Of a stretch of DNA of 64,000 nt, positions 44,335 to 53,112 are shown piece by piece; position 1 is the first letter of the stretch; each line of letters begins with the position of its first letter. The stretch covers positions 124,001-188,000 of the forward strand of contig CBFIIU010000002.1 of assembly GCA_965662735.1 (NCBI GenBank). Direction: 5' to 3'. Origin of the DNA: JAYODZ01 sp965662735. GTDB lineage: Bacteria; Pseudomonadota; Alphaproteobacteria; RS24. The notes below the pieces were generated by a model. The model was not told where the DNA came from. It saw only the letters and a list, made by a program, of their open reading frames with translations, and searched no databases. A program made the position numbers and the translations under genes.

Positions 44335-45458
44335 ATGATCGCGTCATTGCCTTGGGCCGTCAGGCTGATGATCTGGATGCGGCGCTGCGCCCCAAAACCT
44401 TGGCGCAATTTATTGGTCAGAAAAAAAGCCGAGAGAATTTGGATGTCTTTATTTCGGCCGCCAGAAAGCGGCAAGAGGCGCTCGATCATGTTTTATTGGC
44501 GGGCCCCCCTGGCTTAGGCAAAACGACTTTGGCGCAAATTATTGCCCGTGAGATGGATGCGGGCTTTCGCGCAACATCCGGCCCTGTGATCTCAAAAGCC
44601 GGCGATTTGGCGGCGCTGCTGACTAATCTCGAGCCGCATGATGTTTTGTTTATTGATGAAATCCATCGTCTTAGCCCCGCCGTTGAAGAAATTCTATATC
44701 CAGCAATGGAAGATTATGAGCTGGATTTGATTATTGGCGAGGGGCCGGCGGCGCGCTCGGTTAAAATTGACCTGCCGCCTTTTACATTGGTTGGGGCAAC
44801 GACTCGCACCGGACTTTTGTCGACCCCCTTGCGCGATCGCTTTGGCATTCCGATCTATCTCAATTTTTATGATGTGGCCGAGTTAACGCAAATTATTCAA
44901 CGCAATGCCGATTTGTTGGGAATGACGGTCGATGCAACAGGGGCTGAGGAAATTGCCCGACGGGCGCGCGGTACGCCGCGTATTGCGGGACGTTTATTGC
45001 GCCGCGTGCGCGACTTTGCTGATTTGCAAAATGCCTCTTTGGTCACGGCTCATGTGGCCGATCTTGCTTTGCAGCGTCTCGATGTGGATGCGGCCGGCTT
45101 AGATGGACTTGATCATCGCTATTTGCGCATGATTGCCGAAAAATTTAACGGGGGCCCTGTCGGCATTGATACTATCGCCGCGGCGCTGAGCGAGCCGCGT
45201 GACGCGCTTGAAGATTTGGTCGAGCCGTATTTATTGCAACTGGGTTATGTCAATCGCACCCCGCGTGGGCGTCAGTTAATGCCCGCCGCTTTTGCGCATC
45301 TCGGCATGACACCGCCTGTTAAATCCGAGGCCGATTTGTTTTCATCGTCAGAGTCGTCTTCTGCAAGGCCGTCTCAGTCAGGGCCGTCTCAGTCAGGGCC
45401 GTCTCAGTCAGGGCCGTCTCAGTCAGGGCCGTCTCAGTCAGGGCGAGAGGAGGGGTGA
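44331..45458 (+). CDS. ruvB: Holliday junction helicase motor RuvB with a repeat-built C-terminal tail
   Basis: AAA+ motor driving branch migration. Walker A GPPGLGKTTLA, Walker B VLFIDEIHRL, sensor GATTRTGLLSTPLRDRFG, arginine finger region ARRARGTPRIAGRLLRR, and a C-terminal winged helix (GYVNRTPRGRQLMP). The family norm is ~335-350 residues; here 375, because residues from ~340 form a Ser/Gly/Pro/Gln tail with five PSQSG units encoded by an exact 15-base repeat. The tail ends just before the coupled ybgC start. Confidence 0.97.
   Translation: MNDRVIALGRQADDLDAALRPKTLAQFIGQKKSRENLDVFISAARKRQEALDHVLLAGPPGLGKTTLAQIIAREMDAGFRATSGPVISKAGDLAALLTNLEPHDVLFIDEIHRLSPAVEEILYPAMEDYELDLIIGEGPAARSVKIDLPPFTLVGATTRTGLLSTPLRDRFGIPIYLNFYDVAELTQIIQRNADLLGMTVDATGAEEIARRARGTPRIAGRLLRRVRDFADLQNASLVTAHVADLALQRLDVDAAGLDGLDHRYLRMIAEKFNGGPVGIDTIAAALSEPRDALEDLVEPYLLQLGYVNRTPRGRQLMPAAFAHLGMTPPVKSEADLFSSSESSSARPSQSGPSQSGPSQSGPSQSGPSQSGREEG
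45371..45445 (+). repeat. 5 x 15-base in-frame tandem repeat at the ruvB 3' end
   Basis: GTCTCAGTCAGGGCC four times exactly, then GTCTCAGTCAGGGCG, encoding five Pro-Ser-Gln-Ser-Gly units of the RuvB tail. Near-perfect copies imply recent expansion or active homogenisation. Confidence 0.97.
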
Positions 45459-45892
45459 TGGGCTTTGCCCCGGATCATTGGCACGAGATTTCCGTGCGCG
45501 TGTATTATGAAGACACGGATTTTTCGGGGGTTGTCTATCACGCCAATTATTTGCGCTTTGCTGAGCGCGGTCGTTCGGATTGTCTGCGTGATCTGGGTAT
45601 TTATCACACTGAATTGGCGGCCTTGACGCCCGCGCTGGTGTTTGTGGTGACCCAGATGCAGATGGCGTTTCATTCGCCGGCGCGAATTGATGATCTGTTG
45701 CGCGTTCGGACGCGCTTTATCGACGCGCGCGGTGCTCGTATGCATATTGAACAGAATATTTATTGCGGGGATACAGTTTTATGGTCCGCGCAGGTGGGGG
45801 CCGCATGTACCGACTTAAATGGGCGCCCGCGCCGCCTGCCCGCCGACCTCCTGGCCTCCTTGTCCCAGCATATCGAGGCCAGCGCACCTTGA
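45458..45892 (+). CDS. ybgC: YbgC-type acyl-CoA thioesterase
   Basis: Hotdog-fold thioesterase of the Tol-Pal cluster, acting on acyl-CoA or acyl-ACP. The active-site Asp lies in YYEDTDFSGVVYHANYLRFAERGR, and a second conserved stretch is QMQMAFHSPARIDD. 144 residues from ATG 45458 (GGAGG just upstream); a GTG at 45455 is also open. It overlaps the ruvB stop by one base. ruvB-ybgC-tolQ is the usual order. Confidence 0.94.
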   Translation: MGFAPDHWHEISVRVYYEDTDFSGVVYHANYLRFAERGRSDCLRDLGIYHTELAALTPALVFVVTQMQMAFHSPARIDDLLRVRTRFIDARGARMHIEQNIYCGDTVLWSAQVGAACTDLNGRPRRLPADLLASLSQHIEASAP

Positions 45893-45998
45893 TTATGCGG
45901 CCTGAGGCGGGGGTCATTGCTCGCTCGGGCCGAATAAGCCTAAGTTTGGTCACAATTGACAGGTATATCCCCGTTTCTCGGTGTGTGAGGAGAATATA

Positions 45999-46712
45999 AT
46001 GGAAGGCGTAGTGGTCGAGCAAATAGGTCAGGGGCTAGCCCAAACAGATTTTTCATTGATGGCGCTGTTTGCGCGAGCCGATTGGGTGGTGCAGGTGGTG
46101 ATGGCGGGGCTGATCCTAGCCTCGGTTGTCACATGGGCGGTGATCCTCGAGAAATGGCGTCTGCTTCGGCGGTACACAGCCTCGGCAGATGCGTTCGAGG
46201 AGCGCTTCTGGTCGGGTAATTCATTGCAAGCCCTCTATCGGCAAACCAGCAGCGAGCCGAGCCATCCTTTTTCAAGCCTTTTCGTTGCCGCCATGCGTGA
46301 ATGGGCGCAAAGCGATGGCGGCAAAATGACCCGCCCTTCCGATGAGACAACCCGCAATATTGAGCGCGCCATGTCTATTAGTTTAGGCCGCGAAATGGCT
46401 GATCTCGAGGCGCGGATGTTGCTCTTGGCCACGGTTGGCTCGGTGTCTCCTTTTGTGGGTCTCTTTGGCACTGTTTGGGGCATTATGAATAGTTTTCAAG
46501 CGATTGCTGTAACCCGAGATACTAATCTGGCCGTGGTGGCGCCTGGGATTGCCGAAGCTTTGTTTGCGACCGGGCTGGGCTTATTGGCCGCCATCCCCGC
46601 CGTGATTGCCTATAATGGGTTTTCAAACGGCTTTAATCGTCTGGCAACACGTCTTGAAATATTCATGGACGAGTTTATTGCCGTTGTGAACCGGCAACAG
46701 AGGAAGAGCTGA
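45999..46712 (+). CDS. tolQ: Tol-Pal system proton channel subunit TolQ
   Basis: Inner-membrane protein that with TolR uses proton motive force to energise TolA for outer-membrane constriction at division. Three membrane segments, at about residues 30-52, 140-163 and 173-195. Family signature: ATVGSVSPFVGLFGTVWGIMNSF and GIAEALFATGLGLLAAIPAV. 237 residues. GGAGAATATA precedes ATG 45999. First of the tol genes. Confidence 0.96.
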   Translation: MEGVVVEQIGQGLAQTDFSLMALFARADWVVQVVMAGLILASVVTWAVILEKWRLLRRYTASADAFEERFWSGNSLQALYRQTSSEPSHPFSSLFVAAMREWAQSDGGKMTRPSDETTRNIERAMSISLGREMADLEARMLLLATVGSVSPFVGLFGTVWGIMNSFQAIAVTRDTNLAVVAPGIAEALFATGLGLLAAIPAVIAYNGFSNGFNRLATRLEIFMDEFIAVVNRQQRKS

Positions 46713-46713
46713 T

Positions 46714-47163
46714 ATGGCAATGTCCACGCTGGGCGGTGATCGGTCGCGTCGGCACCGGTGGCGTCGGTCGCCGATGAGTGAAATTAATGTCACGCCCATG
46801 GTCGATGTGATGCTGGTGCTTTTGATTGTCTTCATGGTGGCGGCTCCCTTGCTCACCGTGGGGGTGCCGGTAGATTTGCCTAAAACCAAAGCCAATCCGC
46901 TGTCGGGCGATGATGAGCCTCTCGTCATCACGATCACGGCTAAAGGGCAGGTTTTAATTCAGGAAACGGAAGTGGCACCCAATCAATTAGTGGCTCGCCT
47001 GCAGGCCATTACCGGCGCCGGCTTTGACCAGCGCATCTTTGTGCGGGGTGATCAGGCGGTGGCCTATGGGATTGTCGCTGACACAGTGGCGCGCATAAAT
47101 CGCGCTGGGTTCTCACGCGTTGCCTTGGTCACTGAGAACAGAGAAAACGCAAAAGGGCGCTGA
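46714..47163 (+). CDS. tolR: Tol-Pal system protein TolR
   Basis: ExbD-type partner of TolQ. A short cytoplasmic basic start (RSRRHRWRRS), SEINVTPMVDVMLVLLIVFMV membrane segment with the essential Asp in PMVDVMLVL, then a periplasmic domain (VDLPKTKANPL, ITAKGQVLIQETEV, VRGDQAVAYGIV). 149 residues. One base after tolQ and one base before tolA, so tightly coupled. Confidence 0.96.
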   Translation: MAMSTLGGDRSRRHRWRRSPMSEINVTPMVDVMLVLLIVFMVAAPLLTVGVPVDLPKTKANPLSGDDEPLVITITAKGQVLIQETEVAPNQLVARLQAITGAGFDQRIFVRGDQAVAYGIVADTVARINRAGFSRVALVTENRENAKGR

Positions 47164-47164
47164 G

Positions 47165-48013
47165 ATGGCTTCTTTGGCGAACCGAGATTTTCTGTCTTCG
47201 GTTGCCTTGCATGGGGCCGTTATTCTTATTGCGATGAACTGGGCGCCCATGTTGCGCGACACCCCGACGCTATACGAGCCGCTTCCCGTTGAGTTGGTTC
47301 CGGTCAGTGAGTTAACCCGTCTCATGAAAAAACAGGNNNNNNNNNNNNNNNNNNNNNNNNNNNNNNNNNNNNNNNNNNNNNNNNNNNNNNNNNNNNNNNN
47401 NNNNNNNNNNNNNNNNNNNNNNNNNNNNNNNNNNNNNNNNNNNNNNNNNNNNNNNNNNNNNNNNNNNNNNNNNNNNNNNNNNNNNNNNNNNNNNNNNNNN
47501 NNNNNNNNNNNNNNNNNNNNNNNNNNNNNNNNNNNNNNNNNTAAATCAGAGCCAGATGCGCCGGCATTTGAGGTCGCCACCCCGCAGCCCTTGGCGCGTC
47601 CTGCTCCCGCCAAACCCAAATTGGACGTGAATAAATTGCGGCTCCTATTGGACAAAACCCCCGACACCCCAGCGCCGCCAGCGGCCGACATTGATGTGGC
47701 CGAGATGACGTTGAGCGAAATTGACAGTTTTCGGGTTCAAATGAAAAAATGCTGGAGTTTTCCGGCCGGCGCGCGGGCTGGCGATGATCTCGCTGTGATT
47801 GTGCGGGTGTCGCTGATGCCAAATGGCATGGTCAGTGATGGGCCTGTTGTGGTAAATAGAAATCAGCTCACCGATCCCTTTTTTCGGGCGGCTGCGGAGA
47901 GTGTATTGCGTGCCATTCGGCGGTGCCAGCCCTATCAAATGCCCGCTGAAAAATATGAGCGTTGGCGCGATCTCGAGCTAAATTTTGATCCAAAATTTAT
48001 GCTCGGGGGTTAG
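47165..48013 (+). CDS. tolA: Tol-Pal system protein TolA (middle masked)
   Basis: Energised link between TolQR and Pal. It has an N-terminal membrane anchor (FLSSVALHGAVILIAMNW), a proline-rich middle, partly masked (47337-47541) with the frame kept, and a C-terminal domain beginning near SEIDSFRVQMKKCWSFP and ending VLRAIRRCQPYQMP...DLELNFDP, with the two Cys of TolA/TonB-like C-terminal folds. About 282 residues. ATG 47165 follows the tolR stop directly. Confidence 0.92.
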   Translation: MASLANRDFLSSVALHGAVILIAMNWAPMLRDTPTLYEPLPVELVPVSELTRLMKKQXXXXXXXXXXXXXXXXXXXXXXXXXXXXXXXXXXXXXXXXXXXXXXXXXXXXXXXXXXXXXXXXXXXXXKSEPDAPAFEVATPQPLARPAPAKPKLDVNKLRLLLDKTPDTPAPPAADIDVAEMTLSEIDSFRVQMKKCWSFPAGARAGDDLAVIVRVSLMPNGMVSDGPVVVNRNQLTDPFFRAAAESVLRAIRRCQPYQMPAEKYERWRDLELNFDPKFMLGG

Positions 48014-48044
48014 CCACGAAACCCAGATGCAATCAGAGATAAAA

Positions 48045-49433
48045 ATGAGAACCAGTATGACGATACATCAGATGATCCCAAAACGGACTCCGCGTTGCTT
48101 TTTTCGAAGCGCAAGGGGTGGGTATGGCGTAGGACGCTCATTGATCATGGCGGTGGGTTTGTGTGTGCTCCTTTTGAGCAGCCTTGGGCCGGCACAGGCG
48201 CTTTTGAAAATTGATATTACGCAAGGCAATGTCGATCCGCTGCCCATCGCGATTCTCGATTTTGCGGGTGACCAAAAAGTCGGCCCGGATATCGCTCGGG
48301 TGATCACTGCAGATCTTGAGCGNNNNNNNNNNNNNNNNNNNNNNNNNNNNNNNNNNNNNNNNNNNNNNNNNNNNNNNNNNNNNNNNNNNNNNNNNNNNNN
48401 NNNNNNNNNNNNNNNNNNNNNNNNNNNNNNNNNNNNNNNNNNNNNNNNNNNNNNNNNNNNNNNNNNNNNNNNNNNNNNNNNNNNNNNNNNNNNNNNNNNN
48501 NNNNNNNNNNNNNNNNNNNNNNNNNNNNNNNNNNNNNNNNNNNNNNNNNNNNNNNNNNNNNNNNNNNNNNNNNNNNNNNNNNNNNNNNNNNNNNNNNNNN
48601 NNNNNNNNNNNNNNNNNNNNNNNNNNNNNNNNNNNNNNNNNNNNNNNNNNNNNNNNNNNNNNNNNNNNNNNNNNNNNNNNNNNNNNNNNNNNNNNNNNNN
48701 NNNNNNNNNNNNNNNNNNNNNNNNNNNNNNNNNNNNNNNNNNNNNNNNNNNNNNNNNNNNNNNNNNNNNNNNNNNNNNNNNNNNNNNNNNNNNNNACCGG
48801 CCCCGGGTTTATCTGCTGAACATTGAAACGGGACAACAAGAAGTGGTGGGCGATTTTCCCGGCATGACCTTCGCGCCGCGCTTCTCGCCGGATGGCCAGA
48901 AAATTATTATGAGCCTTGAGCGGAACGGGAACTCAAATATTTACGTGATGGATTTGCGCACCCGAGAAACCCGCCGATTGACCGGTTCTCTGGCGATTGA
49001 TACTGCCCCGTGCTATTCGCCGGACGGCAAATATGTGGTCTTCGAGTCGGATCGTCTGGGGACACAGCAATTATTCGTGATGGATGCGGATGGTAAGAAC
49101 GTCAAACGTATCAGCTATGGAAAAGGGCGTTATGGAACGCCAGTTTGGTCGCCACGGGGCGATTTAATCGCTTTCACAAAGACCTATAAAAACCGGTTCT
49201 TAATCGGCGTCATGAAGCCCGACGGCTCAGGCGAGCGGATTTTAACCGAGGGCTATCATAATGAAGGGCCGACATGGTCGCCCAATGGTCGGGTACTTGC
49301 TTTTTTCAGGGAAACCGAGGGAGCGACGGGAGGGCCATCGCTATGGACGGTCGATCTCACGGGGTATAATGAGCGTCCGCTTAAAACACAGGGCTTTGCC
49401 TCTGACCCCGCCTGGTCACCGCTTATTCAATAG
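48045..49433 (+). CDS. tolB: Tol-Pal system beta-propeller protein TolB (middle masked)
   Basis: Periplasmic propeller that binds Pal and TolA. After a long N-terminus and signal peptide (hydrophobic core MAVGLCVLLLSSLG, cleavage after GPAQA) comes LKIDITQGNVDPLPIAI, the TolB N-terminal domain. Propeller blades with repeated FSPDGQKI, YSPDGKYVVF, WSPRGDLIAF and WSPNGRVLAF follow the mask (48323-48795; frame kept). About 462 residues. I chose ATG 48045 (GAGATAAAA before it). Confidence 0.95.
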   Translation: MRTSMTIHQMIPKRTPRCFFRSARGGYGVGRSLIMAVGLCVLLLSSLGPAQALLKIDITQGNVDPLPIAILDFAGDQKVGPDIARVITADLEXXXXXXXXXXXXXXXXXXXXXXXXXXXXXXXXXXXXXXXXXXXXXXXXXXXXXXXXXXXXXXXXXXXXXXXXXXXXXXXXXXXXXXXXXXXXXXXXXXXXXXXXXXXXXXXXXXXXXXXXXXXXXXXXXXXXXXXXXXXXXXXXXXXXXXXXXXXXXXXRPRVYLLNIETGQQEVVGDFPGMTFAPRFSPDGQKIIMSLERNGNSNIYVMDLRTRETRRLTGSLAIDTAPCYSPDGKYVVFESDRLGTQQLFVMDADGKNVKRISYGKGRYGTPVWSPRGDLIAFTKTYKNRFLIGVMKPDGSGERILTEGYHNEGPTWSPNGRVLAFFRETEGATGGPSLWTVDLTGYNERPLKTQGFASDPAWSPLIQ

Positions 49434-49601
49434 CTCACGCGATCACACGGATGTCACACGGATAAAGTAAGGCTCGTGCGGGGTTCTGAAGTAACTTGTT
49501 TGATTGCGATGATTGCGCTTTGGGCATCTTTACCCTATAACCCCATCTAGAACACAAAATGGGTGTCACATTATGGCACTTTAGGGCTTTGGAGGCGAAT
49601 T

Positions 49602-50087
49602 ATGCTGGAGAATAGATTGTTTAAATTTGCGATTGCGGGCGCCATGGCGATGGTTTTGGCGGCGTGCGGGCAAGCGAATAAGAGTGCTGACACGGGTTCC
49701 ATGTCAGGTGGGTACAGCGCAGAGCGTTCCGAAGGTGATGCACAATATTTGGCAGAAAATGTATTGGATCGTGTGTTTTTCAACACTGATCAGTCAACTT
49801 TAAACGAAGCGGCCATGAGCACGGTTCGTAACCAAGCCCGTTGGTTGCAAGCCAATTCATCTGTTTCAGTGGTGATTGAAGGGCATGCGGACGAGCGCGG
49901 AACACGCGATTACAACCTTGCTTTGGGTGCACGTCGCGCGACAGCGGTTCGTGATGCCCTGATCAGCATGGGGGTCAATGCGGGCCAAGTTTCAACCATT
50001 TCTTACGGAAAAGAACGCCCTGTTTCGTTGTGTTCTTCCGAGAATTGCTGGTCAAAAAACCGCCGGGCGGTCACCTCGCTTCGTTAA
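49602..50087 (+). CDS. pal: Peptidoglycan-associated lipoprotein Pal
   Basis: Outer-membrane lipoprotein that binds peptidoglycan through an OmpA-like domain. The lipobox is VLAAC (Cys about residue 22). The OmpA domain has RVFFNTDQSTLNEAA, the diaminopimelate-binding EGHADERGTRDYNLALGARRA, and ISYGKERPV. 161 residues. A strong GGAGGCGAATT precedes the ATG, which rejects a longer frame from 49563. It is followed by a terminator, so the tol operon ends here. Confidence 0.97.
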   Translation: MLENRLFKFAIAGAMAMVLAACGQANKSADTGSMSGGYSAERSEGDAQYLAENVLDRVFFNTDQSTLNEAAMSTVRNQARWLQANSSVSVVIEGHADERGTRDYNLALGARRATAVRDALISMGVNAGQVSTISYGKERPVSLCSSENCWSKNRRAVTSLR

Positions 50088-50110
50088 GCGCTTGACCGAT
50101 TAATCATTTT

Positions 50111-50140
50111 AAAAGGCACCTTAAAAGGTGCCTTTTTTTT
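50111..50140 (+). terminator. Rho-independent terminator after pal
   Basis: AAAAGGCACC/GGTGCCTTTT stem around TTAAAA, followed by a run of eight or more T, 23 bases after the pal stop. Confidence 0.93.
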
Positions 50141-50416
50141 CGCTTGAGCTCACGCGATCGCGTGATCGAGGGCGTGATCGAGGGCAGGATCTGGGCTTGA
50201 ACCTTGGCGGGGCTCTGCCTTAATCTGCCCATAATTTTTCGATAGGTTTCGGGTTTCTGCGAGAGGTCTGGTCTTTAAAACCAATGCGGTGGGGCTTAAG
50301 GTGATCGTCAGGAAAGACCTAGAGAGAGAAGACTTAAAGAGAAAAGACTTAAAGAGGAAAACCTAGATGAGAGGGTCAACCGGCTTCTCACAAACAGGTG
50401 AGCAGGAAATAAATAT
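50141..50416. other. Intergenic region between the pal terminator and cpoB
   Basis: No gene seen. It holds a two-copy 12-base repeat (GCGTGATCGAGG, 50160-50183) and, further right, a purine-rich 15-base repeat before the cpoB start. A cpoB promoter should lie here because pal ends with a terminator; I see no strong boxes. Confidence 0.5.
50311..50369 (+). repeat. 4 x ~15-base degenerate tandem repeat in the cpoB leader
   Basis: GGAAAGACCTAGAG, AGAGAAGACTTAAAG, AGAAAAGACTTAAAG, AGGAAAACCTAGATG: purine-rich units 48-106 bases before the cpoB start. Confidence 0.8.
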
Positions 50417-51634
50417 ATGCAAAACAGTCAGATAGAGAATAAAGGCATCGAGGCGGGCTGCGAGCGCGGGCAATGTGCGCGAAGCGCCGCGCGGGCGCTG
50501 GACCCCGAGATCGGAGGCCTGCGCCGCGCTTGGGTATTACGTGCAAGCCTGTGTGCTTTTGCGGTCATGGCGCTGTCGATGCCGGCTGGGGCGCAAAATA
50601 TGGGGACCAATTCTGTGCGCCAAATAGAGACATTTGATGCGCGCACCATCCCCGATCTGGCTCCTCAAAATGCCGCCAGTGGCGCGACCAACCCAACCAA
50701 TGGCGCATCGTCATATGGGGCTAATAGTTTTGAAGCGATCACTCTGCGCCTGACGCGAATTGAGCAATTGCTTCGCGCCCAGCAAAATCTTCAAAATGCG
50801 GATGTTTTGACGGCGATCGAACGAATTCTCGCCCGCCTCGACACGCTTCAAGGCGCTTCAGCCAGTCGGACAGCCTCTCCCTCTAGTCAGTCGGGCGGTT
50901 CTTTTGATGATCAGCAAGCCGCCGATTTGCGCTTGCGCTTGTCGGCGTTGGAAGAGTCGAGCCGCCATATTCGGGGGCAAACCGATGAAATTTTGCGTTT
51001 GCTTGGAGAGATGGAAGAAAATCGGGCCCGCGCAAGTGCCGATTCTGAATTTCGTTTTCAAGCCCTTGAAGGAAAGTTACGCCAACGTGAGAATGCTGGT
51101 TCGGAGGAGCCCGTCGTGATCGGCACCGTGGCGCCGAGCGCCACTATTTCTGGTGATGCCGAAATCATGCCCCGCTCGGGCCCGCTCGTGGGGGAAGATA
51201 CCGATAATCCGGCTCTTGAAAGTGCTGCCACGCCGCGCGAGGCGTTAGCGGATCCTGAAAAATTATATGATCGTGGCCTCGCCCTGTTGCGCGATGGCAA
51301 ATATGCGCCTGCTCGCGAGGACTTTAAGGCGATCCTTAAAAATTATCCGCAACATGAACGGGCGGGGAATGCGCAATATTGGCTGGGCGAGACTTATTAT
51401 GTCGAGCGCGATTTCAAGCAAGCGGCGGAGGCTTTTTTGGCGGGCTATACCGTGTATGAAAAAAGTGGAAAAGCGCCGGATAGTCTCTTGAAATTGGGTA
51501 TGGCTTTGGTTGCGTTAGATCAAAAAAGCACAGCCTGCGATGCGTTTGCGGAACTGGCTGTGAAATTCCCCGATGCGTCTCAAGCGATTAAAAAGCGGGC
51601 GGATATTGAGAAAAACCGTGCCGGGTGCTCGTAA
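50417..51634 (+). CDS. cpoB: Cell division coordinator CpoB (YbgF-like TPR protein)
   Basis: Periplasmic protein that links Tol energy to peptidoglycan synthesis at division. It has an unusual ~38-residue N-terminal extension, then a hydrophobic signal (LRASLCAFAVMALSMPAGAQ), a long Gln/Ala-rich coiled coil (about residues 100-220), a linker, and a C-terminal TPR block (LYDRGLALLRDGKYAPARE, YPQHERAGNAQYWLGETYY, YEKSGKAPDSLLKLGMAL). 405 residues. AGGA lies 9 bases before the ATG. The end overlaps the tilS start region. Confidence 0.9.
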   Translation: MQNSQIENKGIEAGCERGQCARSAARALDPEIGGLRRAWVLRASLCAFAVMALSMPAGAQNMGTNSVRQIETFDARTIPDLAPQNAASGATNPTNGASSYGANSFEAITLRLTRIEQLLRAQQNLQNADVLTAIERILARLDTLQGASASRTASPSSQSGGSFDDQQAADLRLRLSALEESSRHIRGQTDEILRLLGEMEENRARASADSEFRFQALEGKLRQRENAGSEEPVVIGTVAPSATISGDAEIMPRSGPLVGEDTDNPALESAATPREALADPEKLYDRGLALLRDGKYAPAREDFKAILKNYPQHERAGNAQYWLGETYYVERDFKQAAEAFLAGYTVYEKSGKAPDSLLKLGMALVALDQKSTACDAFAELAVKFPDASQAIKKRADIEKNRAGCS

Positions 51635-52973
51635 AACTCAACCGCACGCGCCGCCCAAGGCGCCGCCCAACACGCCGCCCAACACGCCGCCCAAAGCGGC
51701 GGGCATATGGCTCGACCATTTGCGTCGCTTATATGACGCTCCGCATTATGCCTTAGCGGTTTCCGGCGGCTCGGATTCGATGGCTTTAGTGGCGCTGGCC
51801 GCTCACTGCCAAAACCTCTCAGGCCCCTCAGACCAAACAGGATTTTCTGTCCCCCGTTTTACCGTGTTGACGGTCGATCATGGGTTACGTCCCGAGGCAA
51901 AAGCCGAGACCCGTCTTGTCAGCCGGCAGGCACGTGCCTTGGGTCTTAAAGTTAAGGTATTGACAGTAAACGATAAATTGTCATTTGGGGGTGTGCAAGC
52001 AGCGGCGCGCGACGCGCGGTATCGCCTCATGGAAGACTATTGTCACGCGCAGGGCATTACGGCTCTGGTCACCGCCCATCATGCGCAAGATCAGGCAGAG
52101 ACGATGCTCATGCGGTTGGCGCGGGGCAGTGATTTGGCGGGGCTGTCGTGTATTCCTCCGATCAGCGTGCGCGGTCAATTGGTGGTTATTCGCCCCTTTT
52201 TAGAGCACATGCCGGATGATATGGCCGCGATCTGCCATGCGGCGGGCCTCAGCGTCGTCAGTGATCCGTCCAATCATGACACGCGCTTTGAGCGGGTGCG
52301 GTGGCGGAACGCCTTGCCGCGCCTCGCTGAATGGGGTCTGACAGCATCTATGTTGGGGCAAAGTGCGGCCCGATTGCGTCGTGTTCATGATGATTTAACC
52401 AAGCTCGCGCATGATTATTTGCGGCAATGGCAGGCGATCCTGCCGATGGGGGTCGTGCGCCTGCCTCGGGCTGAGTTTGTGGCCTTGCCGCAAACGATCC
52501 AGCGGCGGTTGCTCACCGATTGTTTTGTATGGCTGGGTGGGGCAAACCATCCTCCCCGCCAAAGGAGTATGGATGCGGTGCTCGCCCTCAGCGCCGCGTC
52601 GCACAGCAGCGGTCGGACGCTTGCTGGTGTTGATCTGCGTATCCGGCGTCAAGATATTGTGCTGGGCAGAGAAGCGGCCGCCGCACAGCTTTTGCCGGCG
52701 CTGACCGTGAAACGACAAATGTCAATGATTTGGGATGGACGGTATAGGCTCGAAATAGCCCGGAAGCACCGCGGAAATCAAATTGCTGCTTTGGGGCGAG
52801 AGGGCCTGAAGGCGTTGAAAGCGCAAGGATTTGTGTCCGATCCAGCCATTCCAACGCGTTTCTATGCCTCTGTGCCCGCGATATTTGAGGGGTCGCAGCT
52901 TGTCAGTTGCCCGCATCTTCTCGCGGATCAGCAGGCCCAGGCCGGGTTGATTTCTCCTTTTGCGACAAAATAA
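51618..52973 (+). CDS. tilS: tRNA(Ile)-lysidine synthase
   Basis: Modifies C34 of tRNA-Ile(CAU) to lysidine using ATP and lysine. PP-loop motif SGGSDSMALVALA, then TVDHGLRPEA, TAHHAQDQAETMLMRLARGS, RPFLEHM and the Asn-rich SDPSNHDTRFERVRWRN. A C-terminal TilS domain follows. I chose GTG 51618 (GAGAAAAACC before it), which overlaps the cpoB stop; ATG 51573 is also open. The N-terminus is a repeat-derived PPK/PPN linker. About 451 residues, between cpoB and ftsH as usual. Confidence 0.93.
   Translation: MPGARKTQPHAPPKAPPNTPPNTPPKAAGIWLDHLRRLYDAPHYALAVSGGSDSMALVALAAHCQNLSGPSDQTGFSVPRFTVLTVDHGLRPEAKAETRLVSRQARALGLKVKVLTVNDKLSFGGVQAAARDARYRLMEDYCHAQGITALVTAHHAQDQAETMLMRLARGSDLAGLSCIPPISVRGQLVVIRPFLEHMPDDMAAICHAAGLSVVSDPSNHDTRFERVRWRNALPRLAEWGLTASMLGQSAARLRRVHDDLTKLAHDYLRQWQAILPMGVVRLPRAEFVALPQTIQRRLLTDCFVWLGGANHPPRQRSMDAVLALSAASHSSGRTLAGVDLRIRRQDIVLGREAAAAQLLPALTVKRQMSMIWDGRYRLEIARKHRGNQIAALGREGLKALKAQGFVSDPAIPTRFYASVPAIFEGSQLVSCPHLLADQQAQAGLISPFATK
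51648..51695 (+). repeat. 4 x 12-base in-frame tandem repeat at the tilS 5' end
   Basis: GCGCCGCCCAAG, GCGCCGCCCAAC, ACGCCGCCCAAC, ACGCCGCCCAAA, encoding APPK-APPN-TPPN-TPPK just before the conserved tilS domain. Confidence 0.9.
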
Positions 52974-53012
52974 CCCCTCTTCAGAAAAGCGACACAAAGG
53001 TTCTGGTCGCAT

Positions 53013-53044
53013 CTGGAAAATCCCTGTCTTTGCACCTATGTTAT
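53013..53044 (+). promoter_or_regulatory. Weak heat-shock-like promoter candidate before ftsH
   Basis: CTGG (53013-53016), an 18-base spacer, then CCTATGTTAT (53035-53044), close to the alphaproteobacterial RpoH pattern CTTG ... CYTATNTNNG. ftsH is a known sigma-32 target in relatives and rpoH is in this window. One -35 mismatch, so tentative. Confidence 0.3.
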
Positions 53045-53112
53045 AGGTAAGACGATGATCGGTTGAGGCGCCAACAGGGCTGTCGCGGTTATGTCTGCGG
53101 AGAGGTTTAACT

